Shown: piece after piece, positions 12,058-25,600 of the stretch | Layout of the letters: every line of letters begins with the position of its first letter | How positions within the stretch are numbered: the first letter of the stretch is position 1 | Assembly (NCBI GenBank): GCA_959347315.1 | Contig: OY365815.1 | Span: forward strand, 18,242,046 to 18,306,045 | Length of the DNA stretch: 64,000 nt | Source of the DNA: Bimastos eiseni | Lineage: Eukaryota; Annelida; Clitellata; Crassiclitellata; Lumbricidae | Reading direction: 5' to 3' | The notes under the pieces: model-generated | What the model saw: only the letters and a program-made list of their open reading frames with translations | What the model was told of the DNA's origin: nothing | The model's database searches: none | Program-made: the position numbers and the translations under genes

Positions 12058-12835
12058 TTAGTTCTCTTATAAACACCTGCGTTTATCGGACACGTCTTGT
12101 ACGAACGCATCAGTATTACTCGCCAATAATATTACGTCTATTGACTTGCATATGCCTTCACAATGTACAAGGATTGTTCAAAAATCCGCTCTAGTTCCCA
12201 TAAACAAAATGGCCATAGGCCTGTACTTGTGATAGGCCTACATTTGAAACCAACGTGCAATTTGAGAGAATTTTTATCCGTAATAAAATCACTATATATA
12301 TGAGCATTGCTCCGTCCTTAAGAAAGGTAGACTATACGACGCAGCCACTATAGCGCAATATTGTCCAAAATAATTAATTGGAGATTGGGCATGATATATC
12401 TATCAGACGTGTAACAAGGTTTTGAAAAATGGGGGGCATAATTTAGAAAATATTGCCCCCACTTTTGTATTTTTCCCCTCAAAAATTTGAAAAATGGGGA
12501 GGGGCGCAAATTACTTTAACATAGGTAATCTTAAAAAGCCATTGGATAAACATAAAAGAACCGATTTGGGGGCACATGGGGGGCACTGAGCACTAAAACT
12601 GGGGGGCCTTTGCCCCCCCCCCCAGTTTTAAAACTGGGGTCGGTGCCCCATACCCCGCTTGTTACACCCCTGATATCTATAAGACACTATTCGACAATCA
12701 GCGAGTCTGAGACCCAGGTCAAAGGTTTACTTGGTTGTTATTGTTGCTATACCTGCTGCGTGTTATTTCTCTTATAAACACCTGCGTTTGTCGCACACGT
12801 CTTGTACGAACACATCAGCATTACTCGCCTATAAA
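12058..12835 (+). repeat. Pair of ~74-bp direct repeats flanking a hAT-like element
   Basis: The segment 12058-12131 (TCTCTTATAAACACCTGCG onward) recurs at 12761-12835 with a handful of substitutions, about 703 bp apart. The hAT-like element at 12404-12672 lies between the copies. Confidence 0.85.
12404..12672. mobile_element. Non-autonomous hAT-like element with perfect 8-bp TSD
   Basis: The ends are CAGACGTGTAACAAG and CTTGTTACACCCCTG, imperfect terminal inverted repeats starting with CAG. They are flanked on both sides by ATATCTAT (12396-12403 and 12673-12680). Length is 269 bp with G-run and C-run interior and no coding capacity. The 8-bp TSD and CAG termini are typical of hAT. Confidence 0.88.
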
Positions 12836-12839
12836 TAAG

Positions 12840-14140
12840 AAATAAACCATTTATGAGCAGAAAATAGCAAAAATTAGCTTTAGAAAAGCGTCTTAAAAGA
12901 AGAAAACTTAACAGGAAGGAAGCCAGAATTGGTTAATTTTCTAAGGAGACAATTAAGGCGATTGCGCTTCCTTCCAATGACGAACCCCGCAATTTGTGGA
13001 GGCGTAGTGTACTCGCGCGAAGGTAGTAGCTCAAACAGCATTAAACAGTTGTTGACCAGGGAGACATGGGCGATTAAAACACGAATAGCGACCATGGCTT
13101 GCATTACAGGTCCTGGCAAGCGTCACAACTGCTCATTATCACGCCATCACGTTCCGTCGCAGCGGAAGGCTGCCGAAATCAACTCTGTGCCCTGCAGAGT
13201 CAGCCAACCCTGCAGCATGCCATCTGAATTCAGACCAATAGCAATCAAAGAGCATGTCCGCACTACATACATGTATGACGACCTCCCGCTCCCTTGCGTC
13301 CGATTCCGTCAATCCTGAAAAGAACAAAGCCAGGGATGTTGAAGAGCATGTCAAGATAGCAAGGCTTCAACCAGCATTGGACGAGCACGACAATGTTAAG
13401 GTAGAAAGCAAGAAGTCAGCCTTCAATTGGTCAAAGGCGTCAGGTTTCAGTCCCAAAGCGTCTGATGAGACTTTAGTTTTATTATTTCCGAGTTCTTGAG
13501 TGTACCCTATCCCACAAACAACCAGTTGAGCTATTTAAAGAAACAAACGAATTAATTTTTAATATAGAAACAACGCAAGAAAACGCAAATGTGGCGACCA
13601 CAACGTAGACGTGAGTCACGTGACGACATCTGGCAAATTGCAAAATCGCTATTCATAAGCTTGTCAGTTCGAAAGCGACACATCACGCAACTACTACGTA
13701 TGCGTACATCCTAGACGCCAAGACGAGACATATTAAATCCTTCGCCATCAATCGCCCTCCGAATACACAAATCTTCTCTCGACGAAGACATTCCTCTCTG
13801 AAACATGGCTGTCATTCACGCAACACGGGACCATCCGTCGCTCCTCTGGTTTTCCAACATAATGACGCATCTATGACGCAATTGTGACGTACTGCATCGT
13901 GTGACGTCGTTGTCGTCACCGTAATACGCGCGCAATCACTTGCACGTTTAAACCATTGAGGTGTATAATTGTAATACAATCGCGTAAGTGATTGTGATTG
14001 CAACAGATGCCAATTGTCATAGGGAAACTAAAAGCAGGATTGCAATAAAAAAAGAGGCGTTCTCAAAAAGGAGAGAATTACTTAATGAAAACTTACAAAA
14101 CCCAAAGCATGAAAACTAGCAAAGGAATCTGAAGATGTGA
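12840..14140. other. Non-coding stretch, no gene recognised
   Basis: Several frames of 63-129 residues exist on both strands (12880-13500), but none shows splice sites or a recognisable domain. Confidence 0.4.
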
Positions 14141-14144
14141 ATGA

Positions 14145-14600
14145 TAGTGACTCTGAGAGGGAGTGTGGTGCCGTACGGATCAGAGACATGGACCATGAGA
14201 AAAGAAGACATACATGTTGGCCCTAAGGAGACTGGAAGCTTTTGATATCTGAACATGGAGAAAAATGGAGAAAATTAGCTGAACGGAACACAAAACAAAC
14301 GAAGAAGTGGTGGAAAGGAGTGGAGAGGAAAGAGCCCTGATACGCACTAAGAACGACCCAAAGAAAATGGACTGGCCAACACTGAGAAGACAACAGTCAT
14401 AGAAGAGAAAAATTAAGAGGAAGCGTACAAGAGAAAGACCATGACAGATGCTGCTTGACTGGATAATGACAGATGGATATGGAAAGCCTAAAGAAGAGGC
14501 CCAACAGCGAGACTCCGAGAGGATTGGCGACGTCGAACATTTGAACCTACCGAGGAGGCAGAGAACTAGGAGAAGAAGGCCAAAGCATAATAGCTATTAT
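14145..14600 (+). mobile_element. Decayed LINE reverse-transcriptase C-terminal fragment
   Basis: Across shifting frames the plus strand encodes the familiar end of LINE polymerases. There is a YGSETWT-like motif, then a Leu-Glu-Ala-Phe segment, then Lys-Trp-Thr-Gly-His, then an Arg-rich GRPR-like stretch and a Trp-Asp tail. Frameshifts and stops show it is dead. Confidence 0.75.
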
Positions 14601-15439
14601 AAAGACGTCTGTACTTACGGCGATGGTCTTACAATGACTTAGTTGTTTCTGGGGTTAAATCATAGACGTCTTAAATTTATAATAGCTAACTGTTATACAG
14701 GCGTTCATGGTTATGCGCCTCCTTAGGCCCATATAAAGTCCGCAACCTATAGCTGTCCAAATTAAGAGAGTAAAAAGCGCATTCAGATATAGGCCTTTAT
14801 CAATTATTTCGTAATAATGATCGTCAGAGTTTTGCGGCAATAAACAGACGGACTGTCGCAATGTCAAGACTTGATTGAGGCGGATAAAAGAGGCGAATGT
14901 ACGGATTGAGTCTAATTTTTCGAGTCCGATCGTCAGTGAGTATAATTATTGCAGGTAGAGAGACAGATGAGAGACTTGATGAAGCTAATAATATTGCATG
15001 TCGGCTGATGATGTTCACGCACGTTGCAAGCTCTGCCTTTCAGATTTTCGTATTATGCTCATGCATGGTGATTCATAAATAGAGGCAAAAACCAGTTCGT
15101 CTGAAGGTTCTGCTCTCACGAAGTGTCATGCAAATGGCGTCATCTGGGTGTATTTCCATGCATAATATAATGCGTCTGAGAATTCTGATCCTTCTCAGGA
15201 ACCAGATAACGACTCAATGAAGCCATGCATACAACCGATAAGGCCAGGCACGCAACACCAACAACACGTCAGTTGAATTCTCAGAATTGATGTATACGCG
15301 CGCTTATACGTGTAGGACTGCAGGTGTTAATTAGGACATTGTCAGAGTCTAGAGCTGTGACGATATGTAATGTGGTATTACATTACTAGACTCCAGCATT
15401 GCTCGGTCTGTGGTCCTCGCCTGTGCTACACGTGGCATG

Positions 15440-15482
15440 ATATATATATATATATATATATAATATATATATATATATATAC
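15440..15482. repeat. (TA)n microsatellite
   Basis: Uninterrupted TA/AT dinucleotides. Confidence 0.95.
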
Positions 15483-16267
15483 GAGATGAAGGAGTTAGAA
15501 GTGGTCGTTTTCGTTCTCTATATAAGAGAGAGGAATTGAAGCGTCAGTCCGTTCTGTCTTTTGATCTTTTCTGCTACATCCAATACTATCCAGGATGGAT
15601 TCACGAGAGACCTGACTCTGTATATATGACACAGTATCTTCTAAACAATATGAAAGTCGTTTGAGACCTGCACTGTGTCAACTGCTTTAGCTAAATCAAA
15701 ACGACACTCAAAGAGAAGCGGCTGTTCGTCATAGCTTCCAAGATTTTGTCATGCATTTCAAGTAGTGCCGTATCGACGTTATGATGTCGGCGAACACGCA
15801 GATGATTTTTATATAAGACGTCCTTTGGTGCCAGGGCTAAGTAGGCCCATGTCTATAGTCGATCGTGATTGATTCTTACAGATATTAGGCCTAATAGCAT
15901 TGGATTAATATGGAGCCGTAATTAGTTAAACAGTTTCTTTTTTCTACCAGACAGGAATAGCGTTTCAATCTGTAAATCTAAACTATATGTAAAAATGCAT
16001 AGTATTGGAAAAACGGCAATAATAATTCTGGCCAGCAGGGTGTGGGATATCGGCTTCCATGTCGAATCTGGCATAGTCGGAGCAATCGAAACCCTTGGCG
16101 TGACTGAAACCCACTTGGATGCATACCATTTTCAGCGGATGAGATGAAAATGCTGTTTCATAATAGAAAATTACTCAACAATACTTGTCGTTACTTAGCA
16201 GCCATAGTTTGAGATTAATCTTAGTGAAGAGTTCATAAAATTTAGAAGAAACATATATTTTGTCATG

Positions 16268-16462
16268 CAGGGACGTATACTAAGCTTTAATTGCGTCCTG
16301 TACCTAGTTAAATGCGCCCTGTACATAGCATCAATTTGGCGCCCCCGCATTTTGAAAATAGTGCATTTTGTGGAATAATAAGTTATTCCATCCTGAAATT
16401 TGTGCCCTTTCCACATTTGCGCCCTGGGCCTAAGCCCCGCTGCCCCCCTCGGTACGGTCCTG
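16268..16462. mobile_element. hAT-like MITE, CAGGGCCGTACCGAG family, copy 1
   Basis: The left end CAGGGACGTATAC and right end CTCGGTACGGTCCTG form inverted repeats. The flanks TTGTCATG and TTGCCATC match at 6 of 8 bases. The interior is the reverse complement of the elements at 58030 and 59375. It is 195 bp long and non-coding. Confidence 0.85.
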
Positions 16463-16479
16463 TTGCCATCAACAAGAAA

Positions 16480-19100
16480 ACGGTGTATCTTACGAAATTT
16501 CACGTTATTTCCCATGTTTCTATTTTCTAACGTTATTATATAGGCCATGTACATTAAATTTTTACAAAGGCCTAATAACGGGTCCAGAAGTAATATCAGT
16601 TTATTTACATTCATTTCTAGGCTTATAGGTTTTAATCTGATTTTGTTGCCAGGTGTTCAGTTTTAATAGGTCTGTGTTTCTGCAGCGGTGTTTTACAAAT
16701 GTCCAAAAACGATATGATTTATGCGAGATTATTTGTTGCATGACCTTGACCCGGCTTACGTGTAGCCATTTAATGTTGGTTCATTTAATGGCAACAAATT
16801 AAAACAGCGCAGGATGATAACTGATAATGATGCTCGTGATGACATTGATCCTGCTGCTATAGCTGATGATGGCGACGATGATGATGACGGTGATGGTTAC
16901 GATAACGACGACGATAGCTAGGACAGTCGCGTAGAAAGGAATGGAAGAAGGGAGAAAGAGGTGGAGGGAGAGAAGGAGGGAGGAAGAGAGTTCTGCAGTT
17001 GACGAGTCGATTTGCAAGTCTGACAGGCAGTCATCAACTATGTAACGCTCTCACACCGACTGCCACTGACGCCCAACACTGACGCCCGACACCTGGCGAC
17101 GACAGCGCTGACAACACGACGACATTGACACCGCCACCGACACATCCGACCACCGAACGATTGGCGCCAGCTCTGCAAGACTCAAGTCGCACTTCCTCCT
17201 CTGCCCTACATCCCCTCTGTTTTAACCCTTCCCTCTGTCCTCCCTCCCCTTTGTTGAATCCTTCCTTGTCCTCCCCCTGCCCTGTGCAGCGTTATGTGCT
17301 TCCTAGGTCAATAAAATTGGGCACAATGGCTTCTGAATGCAGACACTTTGGTTGCACGTAGCCACGCGTGACAAAACAGTCTGAACATTTATGTTTGTAA
17401 CAAAGAATTATAGTTGTGGATTTGGAATTGTAGTTGTAGCTAACACAATCCATAGACTCAGCAGCATCCAATGAAATTGTACAGTAGAACAGCTCAAGTG
17501 AGAACCCTTTGAACAAACCTCGTAAACGACAGTCAGATGCGGGAAATTTCTAAAACTCACATCACGCTACAGAGTTTGGTGCGGTTCACCAAAGACTCCG
17601 CAAGGTCTTCGGCTATTCGCACATAAGTCTGGTTGAAGGCCACACTGATTGCACTCTTCCGCTGGTACGTCGTATACAGGGCTGCAAACATGTTGTTTTT
17701 TTGGTTTTTGGGCCACGTTAAAGCTTAAACCCTTTTAGTGCACCTTTTGTTGTACAAAACTCGTCAATTCATCCATCCACCTAAAACACACACAAAATCA
17801 CTATATTATATTGAAAGATTGCAAATGATCCATTGTACGAATTCTGTATCGAACTCTTTGGTCTGATGTGAGTTTCAGACATTTCTAGCATCTGACTGTC
17901 ATTGACGGGGTTTGATCGAGGATTCTTGTGAGGGCCATGAAATGCCAAGCCATCTATCCGTCCATCCATCCATCTATCATCTGTCTATCTATCTATGAAT
18001 TTTATATAGCGTCCCTTCAAGACGAATAGTCCTAGTCAAAGCGCTTCCGGTTCAGGCAAAAAGGAAAGATTTGAGTTGTCGATGAACAGCATCAGAGTGT
18101 AACCCAGAAAGGGGGTGAATGGCCAAAGAGAGACCGCTCCAGGCCGTGGAGCCATCAATGGCCATTCTACAGTACAATATACCATAATTTGCAAGCAATG
18201 GTGTTGAACTGTAAAAAATCATTGGCAGAAATCTACTAATGGTATTTCATGGAGGCCTAGCTATTACATTGTATGTATAGGCCAACAAACTTCAGAGGAA
18301 TGAATAATCACGAAAGCAACAGGATACAATGCGTTCACTAAACTCATTGGCCTCTAGAAATTGCTCTGCTAGGGCGGTGAGTTTAGAGTTTAGAATAAGC
18401 CTACATTCATGTGTTCATGCACTATCGTATGAATAATGGAGGCGGGACAAAGAAGATAGATTCTGAATAAGTTTTCGTCTTCGCAGTTGTCACTAGGCGT
18501 CGCCAACGCCCTAAAGAGGCCCGGTGAGTTGACCCGTCTCAACGAATCTGTCCGTTCAACTCCGTTATAACATAAATTTCCACCCACGTATACCCTGTAG
18601 GATATTCTTATCTGCCGTTTAAGCTAATCCGTTCCTAATTTCCTACACAGTACGTAGCGATCTGTATATATGTAGTTTATGATTTTTGCCAACTAGTACA
18701 GAATCATATAGGTCTAGAAATAAATAGGCCTAATACATTAAGCGAATAGAGGTCTTCAGTTCTCAAGTAATTCTTGGAAGACGACACAAACTTACATATT
18801 CGTTCATGAATGGGAACTGCCTTGTCGGTTGACAGATAACATTTCGCCTTATTAGGCCTACTGGATTGGTAATTTGGCCAAATAAACGTAATGTGGACAT
18901 ACACATTTCTCCATTAACTAACCAGACCAACGCGCCGCATATTACGTCGTACAATCCAGCCAAAGTACACCAAGACTATTCTAGTTTCTCAGCAAACAGA
19001 AAATTAATACTTGACATTGCCAATCGATCGCATTAGACGCAGGGTCAACATTAGGGCCGTCCAATTTATTGCCGTACTGCCAGCCCATTGAGGACTCATT
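16480..19100. other. Non-coding stretch with short repeats
   Basis: Contains a GAT/GAC triplet patch near 16840-16920, a C/T-rich patch near 17200-17290, and a TTTTATATAGCGTCC retroelement tail in reverse orientation near 18000. No gene is recognised. Confidence 0.4.
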
Positions 19101-19104
19101 AATT

Positions 19105-19190
19105 TGACGCAGCGCTCGTGAATAAGCTGATGCCCTGCGCTTGGCTTTCGAGTGGCGCTATAGAAGTTTCGAAATTATGATTACGATTCA
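19105..19190 (+). mobile_element. Retroelement 3' tail remnant
   Basis: ATGCCCTGCGC followed by TGGCGCTATAGAAGTTT matches the 3' end of the LINE at 26112-26750 and a remnant near 38335. Confidence 0.55.
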
Positions 19191-19612
19191 GCGCGGACGA
19201 ACACGAGTCACGATTTCAAGTTAATGGATGAAATCGTACTAAATTATGATCTGGACATCTCAGCTCTCAATTATCTTGAGCAGCAGTTGTTTCAAGCTCA
19301 AGACATCAACTAGGTCTACGTAATCCGGAACCCCTATCTGGACGCCTCTGGTACAGTAACTGTTGATGGTCGCTTCCAGTGAAATGGTAAATAAATCGTA
19401 ATCCGCTGGAATGGCCTAGAAGAGCCGAGATGTCAGATAAAAACTAAAGTCTTACTACGATGGAGGAGCAGAAACTGAAAAAGATGTCCGATTGGTAGTT
19501 GAAATAAACTGACGGAACGTACAGAACTTTATAATTCCAGAGAAGTAGACCAATCACCGGAGACCGTCAACAATCTTATCAGTAACTTCGATAAGTGGCT
19601 TCTATAGATACA

Positions 19613-19690
19613 GTACACACACAAACAAGCGAACACACACACACACACAAACACGCACGCCAACACACACTCACGCACACACACACACAA
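19613..19690. repeat. (CA)n microsatellite, interrupted
   Basis: CA dinucleotides with AAAC and GCAC interruptions. Confidence 0.9.
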
Positions 19691-20446
19691 GCCTAAAAAC
19701 CTGCCATCATTTCCGTGTGCACTATATATGGGATCCACATGGGTCATATAGGCATATGTGTTCTATGTGGAATCATGGTCTTATTTGGGATCCAAGTGGG
19801 CATGCTATAGCTGAGCTGAGTAGGCATACATAAGTCTATGTCAACTAAGAACTCGTCTGGTGCGAGTAGCCTAAGTTTAAGAAGAAATGGATTAGTGTGG
19901 GACTGCATCGCACGTCGCGGGGCTAACATTTCAAAGATGACACTTCGTCCGTCCCTCTCCGATTGGACAAACAGCGGTGGGATCGTCCACTGCAAGGCAG
20001 GACACTCACGCACGTTGTCCAACGTCGTCTAACATACGTATAGGACGCACGCTCAGCGCGGGTTCTAAATCGATCGCAAGGCATTACTGCTCCAAGCGGA
20101 AGACTACTCCGATCCCCATCTGTGGACAGAAGCGATCGGCGATCCCCCGTATCGTCTGTCGGTTAATCGTTCGTTCTCTGGCGTGATCGTCAGGCGCCAA
20201 GTGCCCTTTCCACGAATGGGGGTGGACCTGCGTGAGGGGTGCGCCACGGGTGGGGAGGGGTTACACGCTGCCGAGGCAATTCTCCGGAATCCGTTTCATG
20301 TTTTGTTGGAAAGACGAGCGCTCTTTGTCGCCCAATCGATCATCGAAATCTGGTTATCTCGCGTTCTAATAGACTTAGGGAAAAAGATCACAGCACAGAC
20401 CGACGATAACGAGAATCAGAGGAAGCCATTCAGACGCACTAGTCGA

Positions 20447-20599
20447 CAGGGGCGTCAATCCCCCCTCTGAGTGATGGAGGCAAAAACACCGATCCCAAGT
20501 GCTAGAAAGGCAAGATACCCCCTTCCCCGACTAAAAAAATATCCCCCCCAACGTGAAATTGGAGGCATTTGCCTCCGGTCCCCTATCTGGACGCCACTG
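20447..20599. mobile_element. Short hAT-like MITE with perfect 8-bp TSD
   Basis: Ends are CAGGGGCGTCAAT and ATCTGGACGCCACTG. The flanking 8-mers are both CTAGTCGA (20439-20446, 20600-20607). Length is 153 bp. A left-end fragment recurs at about 28930 and a right-end fragment at about 19337. Confidence 0.9.
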
Positions 20600-21942
20600 C
20601 TAGTCGATATCACTGCCAGTATTTCCACGGGCTTTAGACCTGCAGTCAACATAGGTCCTATGTGGACCATACAGGTCTTCATGCGGGAACTATTTCCTTC
20701 CCATCCTAAGACGATTTAAATCAAAAATAATTTTTAAATGTGCTCGTTATTTAAAATAAGGCCGCGAGCCAATAAGACGGTAACAAGTTGTAAATGTCAA
20801 AAATCACCCTGCGAGCCTCTTGGTTTATTATTATCAACTAAACATAATACCCAGCTTCGCCTGGGACTGAATTTTAACTCAACAATGACCAACTTCGCCC
20901 GTTCCCCAAATTATTTTATGTCGCTCAACCCGATGATGTCCGATTAAATAAGAAGATAGTTCCAGATGTTGCCGAAAGGCTGGGTGTTTCACACACAACA
21001 TTACACCAGTATCTAGGGTGTGAAACACAGTTGTGCAAAGAAGCAGGAAACAACACGTACACCTCCCGTTTCTTAGTGGACGTATGTACTAAGCCCAGCA
21101 TACCCACTTTGAGCCGAAATAAGACCAATAAGACCATATGGGACCACTAGGCTTAAATAGGCCATATGGGTCCCATATAATGAGCAAGAAAGCACTGGCA
21201 GAGTCATAGACTTATAATATATGTATACCTAACATAAACCGTAGCTTTAAAAGCATCCCATTTGAAAGTCGTGCAAAGGTGAGTCACCGAACAAGAAACA
21301 TCCCGTGCTCAGTAGCTTTCAAAGCATAGTGGCTATTAAATGGAATATCTATACAGCTGCTTACAGATTTCGTTCAGCCACTGTTGCTATTTACATTATA
21401 TTTATGCTTTGATCTGCCAAGCATCTACTGCTGAACATAGTGCATCATTAATTCAGCCCACACATAACAAATCCTCCATTGTTTATGGACATAGGTTAAT
21501 GGCATAGGCCTACCTCTCGACAATTTACTGATGCTAAATTGAACACCAAAAAAACAAATAAATGCAGAACACGACAACAGGTCAACTGATGAATTATTGG
21601 CAACAAAGGTTAGGAAATTATGTATTAGTTATGCATAAGAATAGAGTATCATGCAGTTCTCTATCATCCTCGCACAGAGTTGGACGACATTTTGGACCAT
21701 CGCACAGATAAAAAAATACAACCGAATGGATCTTGATAATGTTTCGTGCAGAAATGGTGCAAAAATTCTGGGTTTGGATCACACTTGGAAGTTTCTGCTT
21801 CCATATTTGTAATGTAAATGCACAACTTAACGATTAAGCACATTGTGTTGCAAATAGTATGCCACACTCTGAAACTAATTATCTATTCAATTTCACATAT
21901 CATATACTCAGAAGTTTCTATATATAATATATTCGTCTCCAC

Positions 21943-22318
21943 TAAGGCTGTCAAAAAATATTTAAATCACAACCCGGGTACCCGACCGCGCAGATATCAC
22001 GTTAGAAAATGTAGGGAGTTGCGCATTTTTACGGAATGTCATTACTCAAGATCAGATTTAATTGCCAGGGCAGTTAGCCAATATGACCAACGAATTATTT
22101 TGGCACATGTTCAGGTAAAATCGCGCATTTTTACAGAATTTCAGGTAAACAAAAACCGATTTAACTGCCCGGGCAGTCAGCCCCTATCACCAACGGAATA
22201 TTTCTGGCATATGTTCAGGTTAAATCATGCATTATACGGAATTTCTGGTACCCGAAAACCGATTTCATCACCCGGGTGGTCAGCCTCGGGCGACTATCTG
22301 GTACCCGTTGCAGCCTAA
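21943..22318. mobile_element. hAT-like element with internal repeats, GTC(T/G)CCAC target duplication
   Basis: Ends TAAGGCTG and CAGCCTAA are flanked by GTCTCCAC and GTCGCCAC (7 of 8 bases). Inside are about three diverged ~95-bp repeats, each with a CCCGGG or similar core and a GCATTTTTACGGAAT-like segment. It is absent from duplication copy B. Confidence 0.8.
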
Positions 22319-22607
22319 GTCGCCACTACAACAAGTAATACATTGATATAAAGAAACAGTTAATGTCTATTATCCAAGAATCGTACAATTATACAGTTAA
22401 CATACGCACTAACATATGCAGTTATTTTAAAATTCTGATCAAGCATCCTATAGGAATTGGATAATAATTATTGGATGTATAAAAGATTAGGAAGATCAGA
22501 AGTTGTCTAACAATCAAATGCTCAAAACAAATCATTATTCTCATCAATCAGTCAATCATCAATTATAGAACAATCAAAATATATCTTAGCCATTGTAGTT
22601 AGTTGTA

Positions 22608-25600
22608 TCAATCATCTTCAAACAACATTTCGACTAGTTCTTTGTTTGCACACTCGGCCTCCTCCAGTCGTTTCAGCTTTAAAAAAAAAGACAAGCCGAC
22701 ATTTTAACATTTTAAATCAAATTAAAATTGATCAGATAATCAAATTCCAGAACTCAACAGCATCCACTGCCTCATGCCAGCTGCTCATAGAATTGAGAAC
22801 TGGTTGAAGAAAATACAATCTGTAAGCAATATACTTTGTACTGCCACAGCTGCAGACAATCAGTTGCATTGTAATGTCAAAGCCAAAATAACGAACACTT
22901 ACCAATTCGGAGTCCTCCACTGTGTGTACCACAGGAGACATTTTCTGGACTATTTAAGACACATTTATTTCAGAACGGTTAGGTTGCTTCGGTAAGCGCC
23001 CTTGTGAGGTTCTCATAGGGCGCTATATAAATGATCATATACATACATACATACATACATACATACATACACACTTTGACAACTACTTAGGAAAGCAATG
23101 TGCAAAAGTTATGTTCAGTCGACCAATATATAAATACATTTATTCATTCATTCAGTCAATTGGTAAAGTCAGATGCATATTGCGATGGGCATCTTGCTTT
23201 ACTGACATAAAGTTGAATTCAACTCCTGAAATAACTTGCAATAATATGTACATACTAAACTTGAAATCATACAGCGACACGAACATGAGCTCCATATGCC
23301 ACAGAAGTTATCAAAGTATACTTATACATGCAATGTCATGTACCTGAGGTAAGATAGATCTACTTCATGTGCCTACACACTGGCATGAATTCTTATAAGG
23401 CATTCATGTACACAGCAGAATATAACACTGTAGTGTACCAACCTCTCCCCATTTAATCAGTGTTGGAACGCAGTTGATGCCAAGTTTCTTTCGGAAAATA
23501 TTTGTCTGGTCCTTCCAGCTGCAACGAAAACAAATGCAGAAATATGATTATGCTTCTCAGGTCAAAGAACAAGAAAGGAATGTTTAAAATTTCTCAGAAC
23601 TTAAAAGAATTTGAAACCGATATACATCTCAACTGATATGATAAAGTAAAGATAGAAAATAGCATAGATCTGACATAGCAGCCAAACACATAACGGCAAA
23701 TCCATACAGTACGTACGAAAAAAAATCGGATTTTCGGACCACCCTCCCCCTGTTGCCCCACGTATATTTTTTTGACCCTCCCCATGCGTACATACATGTG
23801 AGCACCCCGCCCCCCCCCCATTGTAAAGGTCAACTACTCAAAGAGATCTATAAGACATTTATTTAACCGTAGGCTATTTATTTTTTAGCATCATATTTAA
23901 CAGCTTAAATTTGTTAACTGCTATAAAGATATAAAATAACAACAACACTTGCATTAAAAAAGTTTTTAGCGTAATATGAAATTGATTACTCGGGAATATA
24001 GGCCGTGATTGGGTTAGCAGTTCTGATTTTAATATTCCGTAATGTGGACGTCATAATTAGACAGTTATATTTGCATACGTACATATTTTTCGGGACCCCT
24101 TCAGCCCCCAACGCACGCACCTGTAGGCAACATCGCCTAAATTCAAAACCTCCTCCCTCATTGCATACGTAATATGTAGACGGCCCCTAAGTATTCACAG
24201 TGATGCATTTACGTAACGAAGTCAAACTACCTTACACATTCATCATAGCCTAACCCTATATTCAGTGAGATTTCAATCCTACATACAATACATAATATTA
24301 TTATATTGTGCCATTTTTAGTAAGCTGAACATCAAATACTTACACATCAGGCATTAGCATCTTTGGCAGGATCTTAAATTGTAGCTACAATTTATTAGGG
24401 TGTTATACAGAAACCAACAGAAAGAAAATAAGAAAATTAACTATACAGACAGCCTCATGGTCAGGGATGTGGTCTCGAGACCACGGTCTTCGTGTCAAGA
24501 CGGTCTCGAGACCGGAAAACTGCGGTCTTGGTCTCGAAAGCATCGATATTGGCCTTGGTCTCGGACCATCGGTCTTGGTCTCGAATGCGCCGGTCTTGGT
24601 CTTACAGGAATTATCTTGGGATTGGTCTCTGTCTTAGATTAGCGTTCTTGGTCATTTGCCGCATCAGAGCAATTCTTTTTCTATTTGTTGGTTATTTTCG
24701 ATTATTAGAGACACCGGATGTTTACGCCCTACATGATTGTTATCGATTTATGGCGTGCTGACCATTTATACATACATGTTACTATGCACAAAAAAATGCA
24801 TTTGCCAGCCATTTAAAAATTTGCTTCCCCAAAATTCATGGTCTTTTAATATTCTAATAATTATATATGGTCGGCCCCTTGCATACCATGTTAACCTAAA
24901 ATTCCGAGTACAAGTACACCATTCAAACGGAATGTTAATCAATTGTTCAGATGTCTTAAAGTATTTACCTATCATATACTGTAAGTAATTTATAGTGTGA
25001 TATTCTCAGGCCGAAGCCAAGGGCTGAACCCGCAAAAGTTCAGGCTGGTCAGTAAAACTGGATCATTATTAAGATTAGTATTCTTCAGGAATAAATTTAA
25101 TATTTTAAGCGTATTATTCCATTTTAGCGTAATAAATTAAATTGCTCATAAAAGAAGAGTATTGGTTTTGGTCTTAGTACCAGACCATCAGTCTTGGTCT
25201 TGGTCTCGGACCGCCCAGTCTTGGTCTTGGACCTCTTGGTCTCGAGGTTTTGGTCTCGTGCCCAACACTGCACATGCTACAATGGTAGCCACAACTAAGA
25301 TCATTGAATGATGATCAGTACCTCATCAAATAGAATACCTGATCATACTGTCTGATAATGTCTTAGGAAAGGTCAGTGCCACTTACAATGGACGATCGCC
25401 AACACCGCAGTGAATGAAGACAGAATCTTTTGTTGCAGATGAAAGACTCTGCTTGATAACTGGATCAGCTACAACCAACAAACACAAGAATTATGTTCCA
25501 AACTGCTAGAACCATTTCTTTCATTCTGCAGCAGTTCCAATCAAATGTTTCAACGGTGGAGCTATGCTGCATAAATGTTGATCGACTTTGACTCAATGCA

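Noticed and set aside
12880..13499. Frames that looked briefly like a degraded intronless receptor on the minus strand
   Set aside because: No conserved motif in any frame and many stops; too weak to call a pseudogene.
23594..23833. Minus-strand frame with GGGRGAHMYVRMG
   Set aside because: Lies across the terminal region of a MITE; the same string appears in the other copy at 28700-28912 for the same reason.
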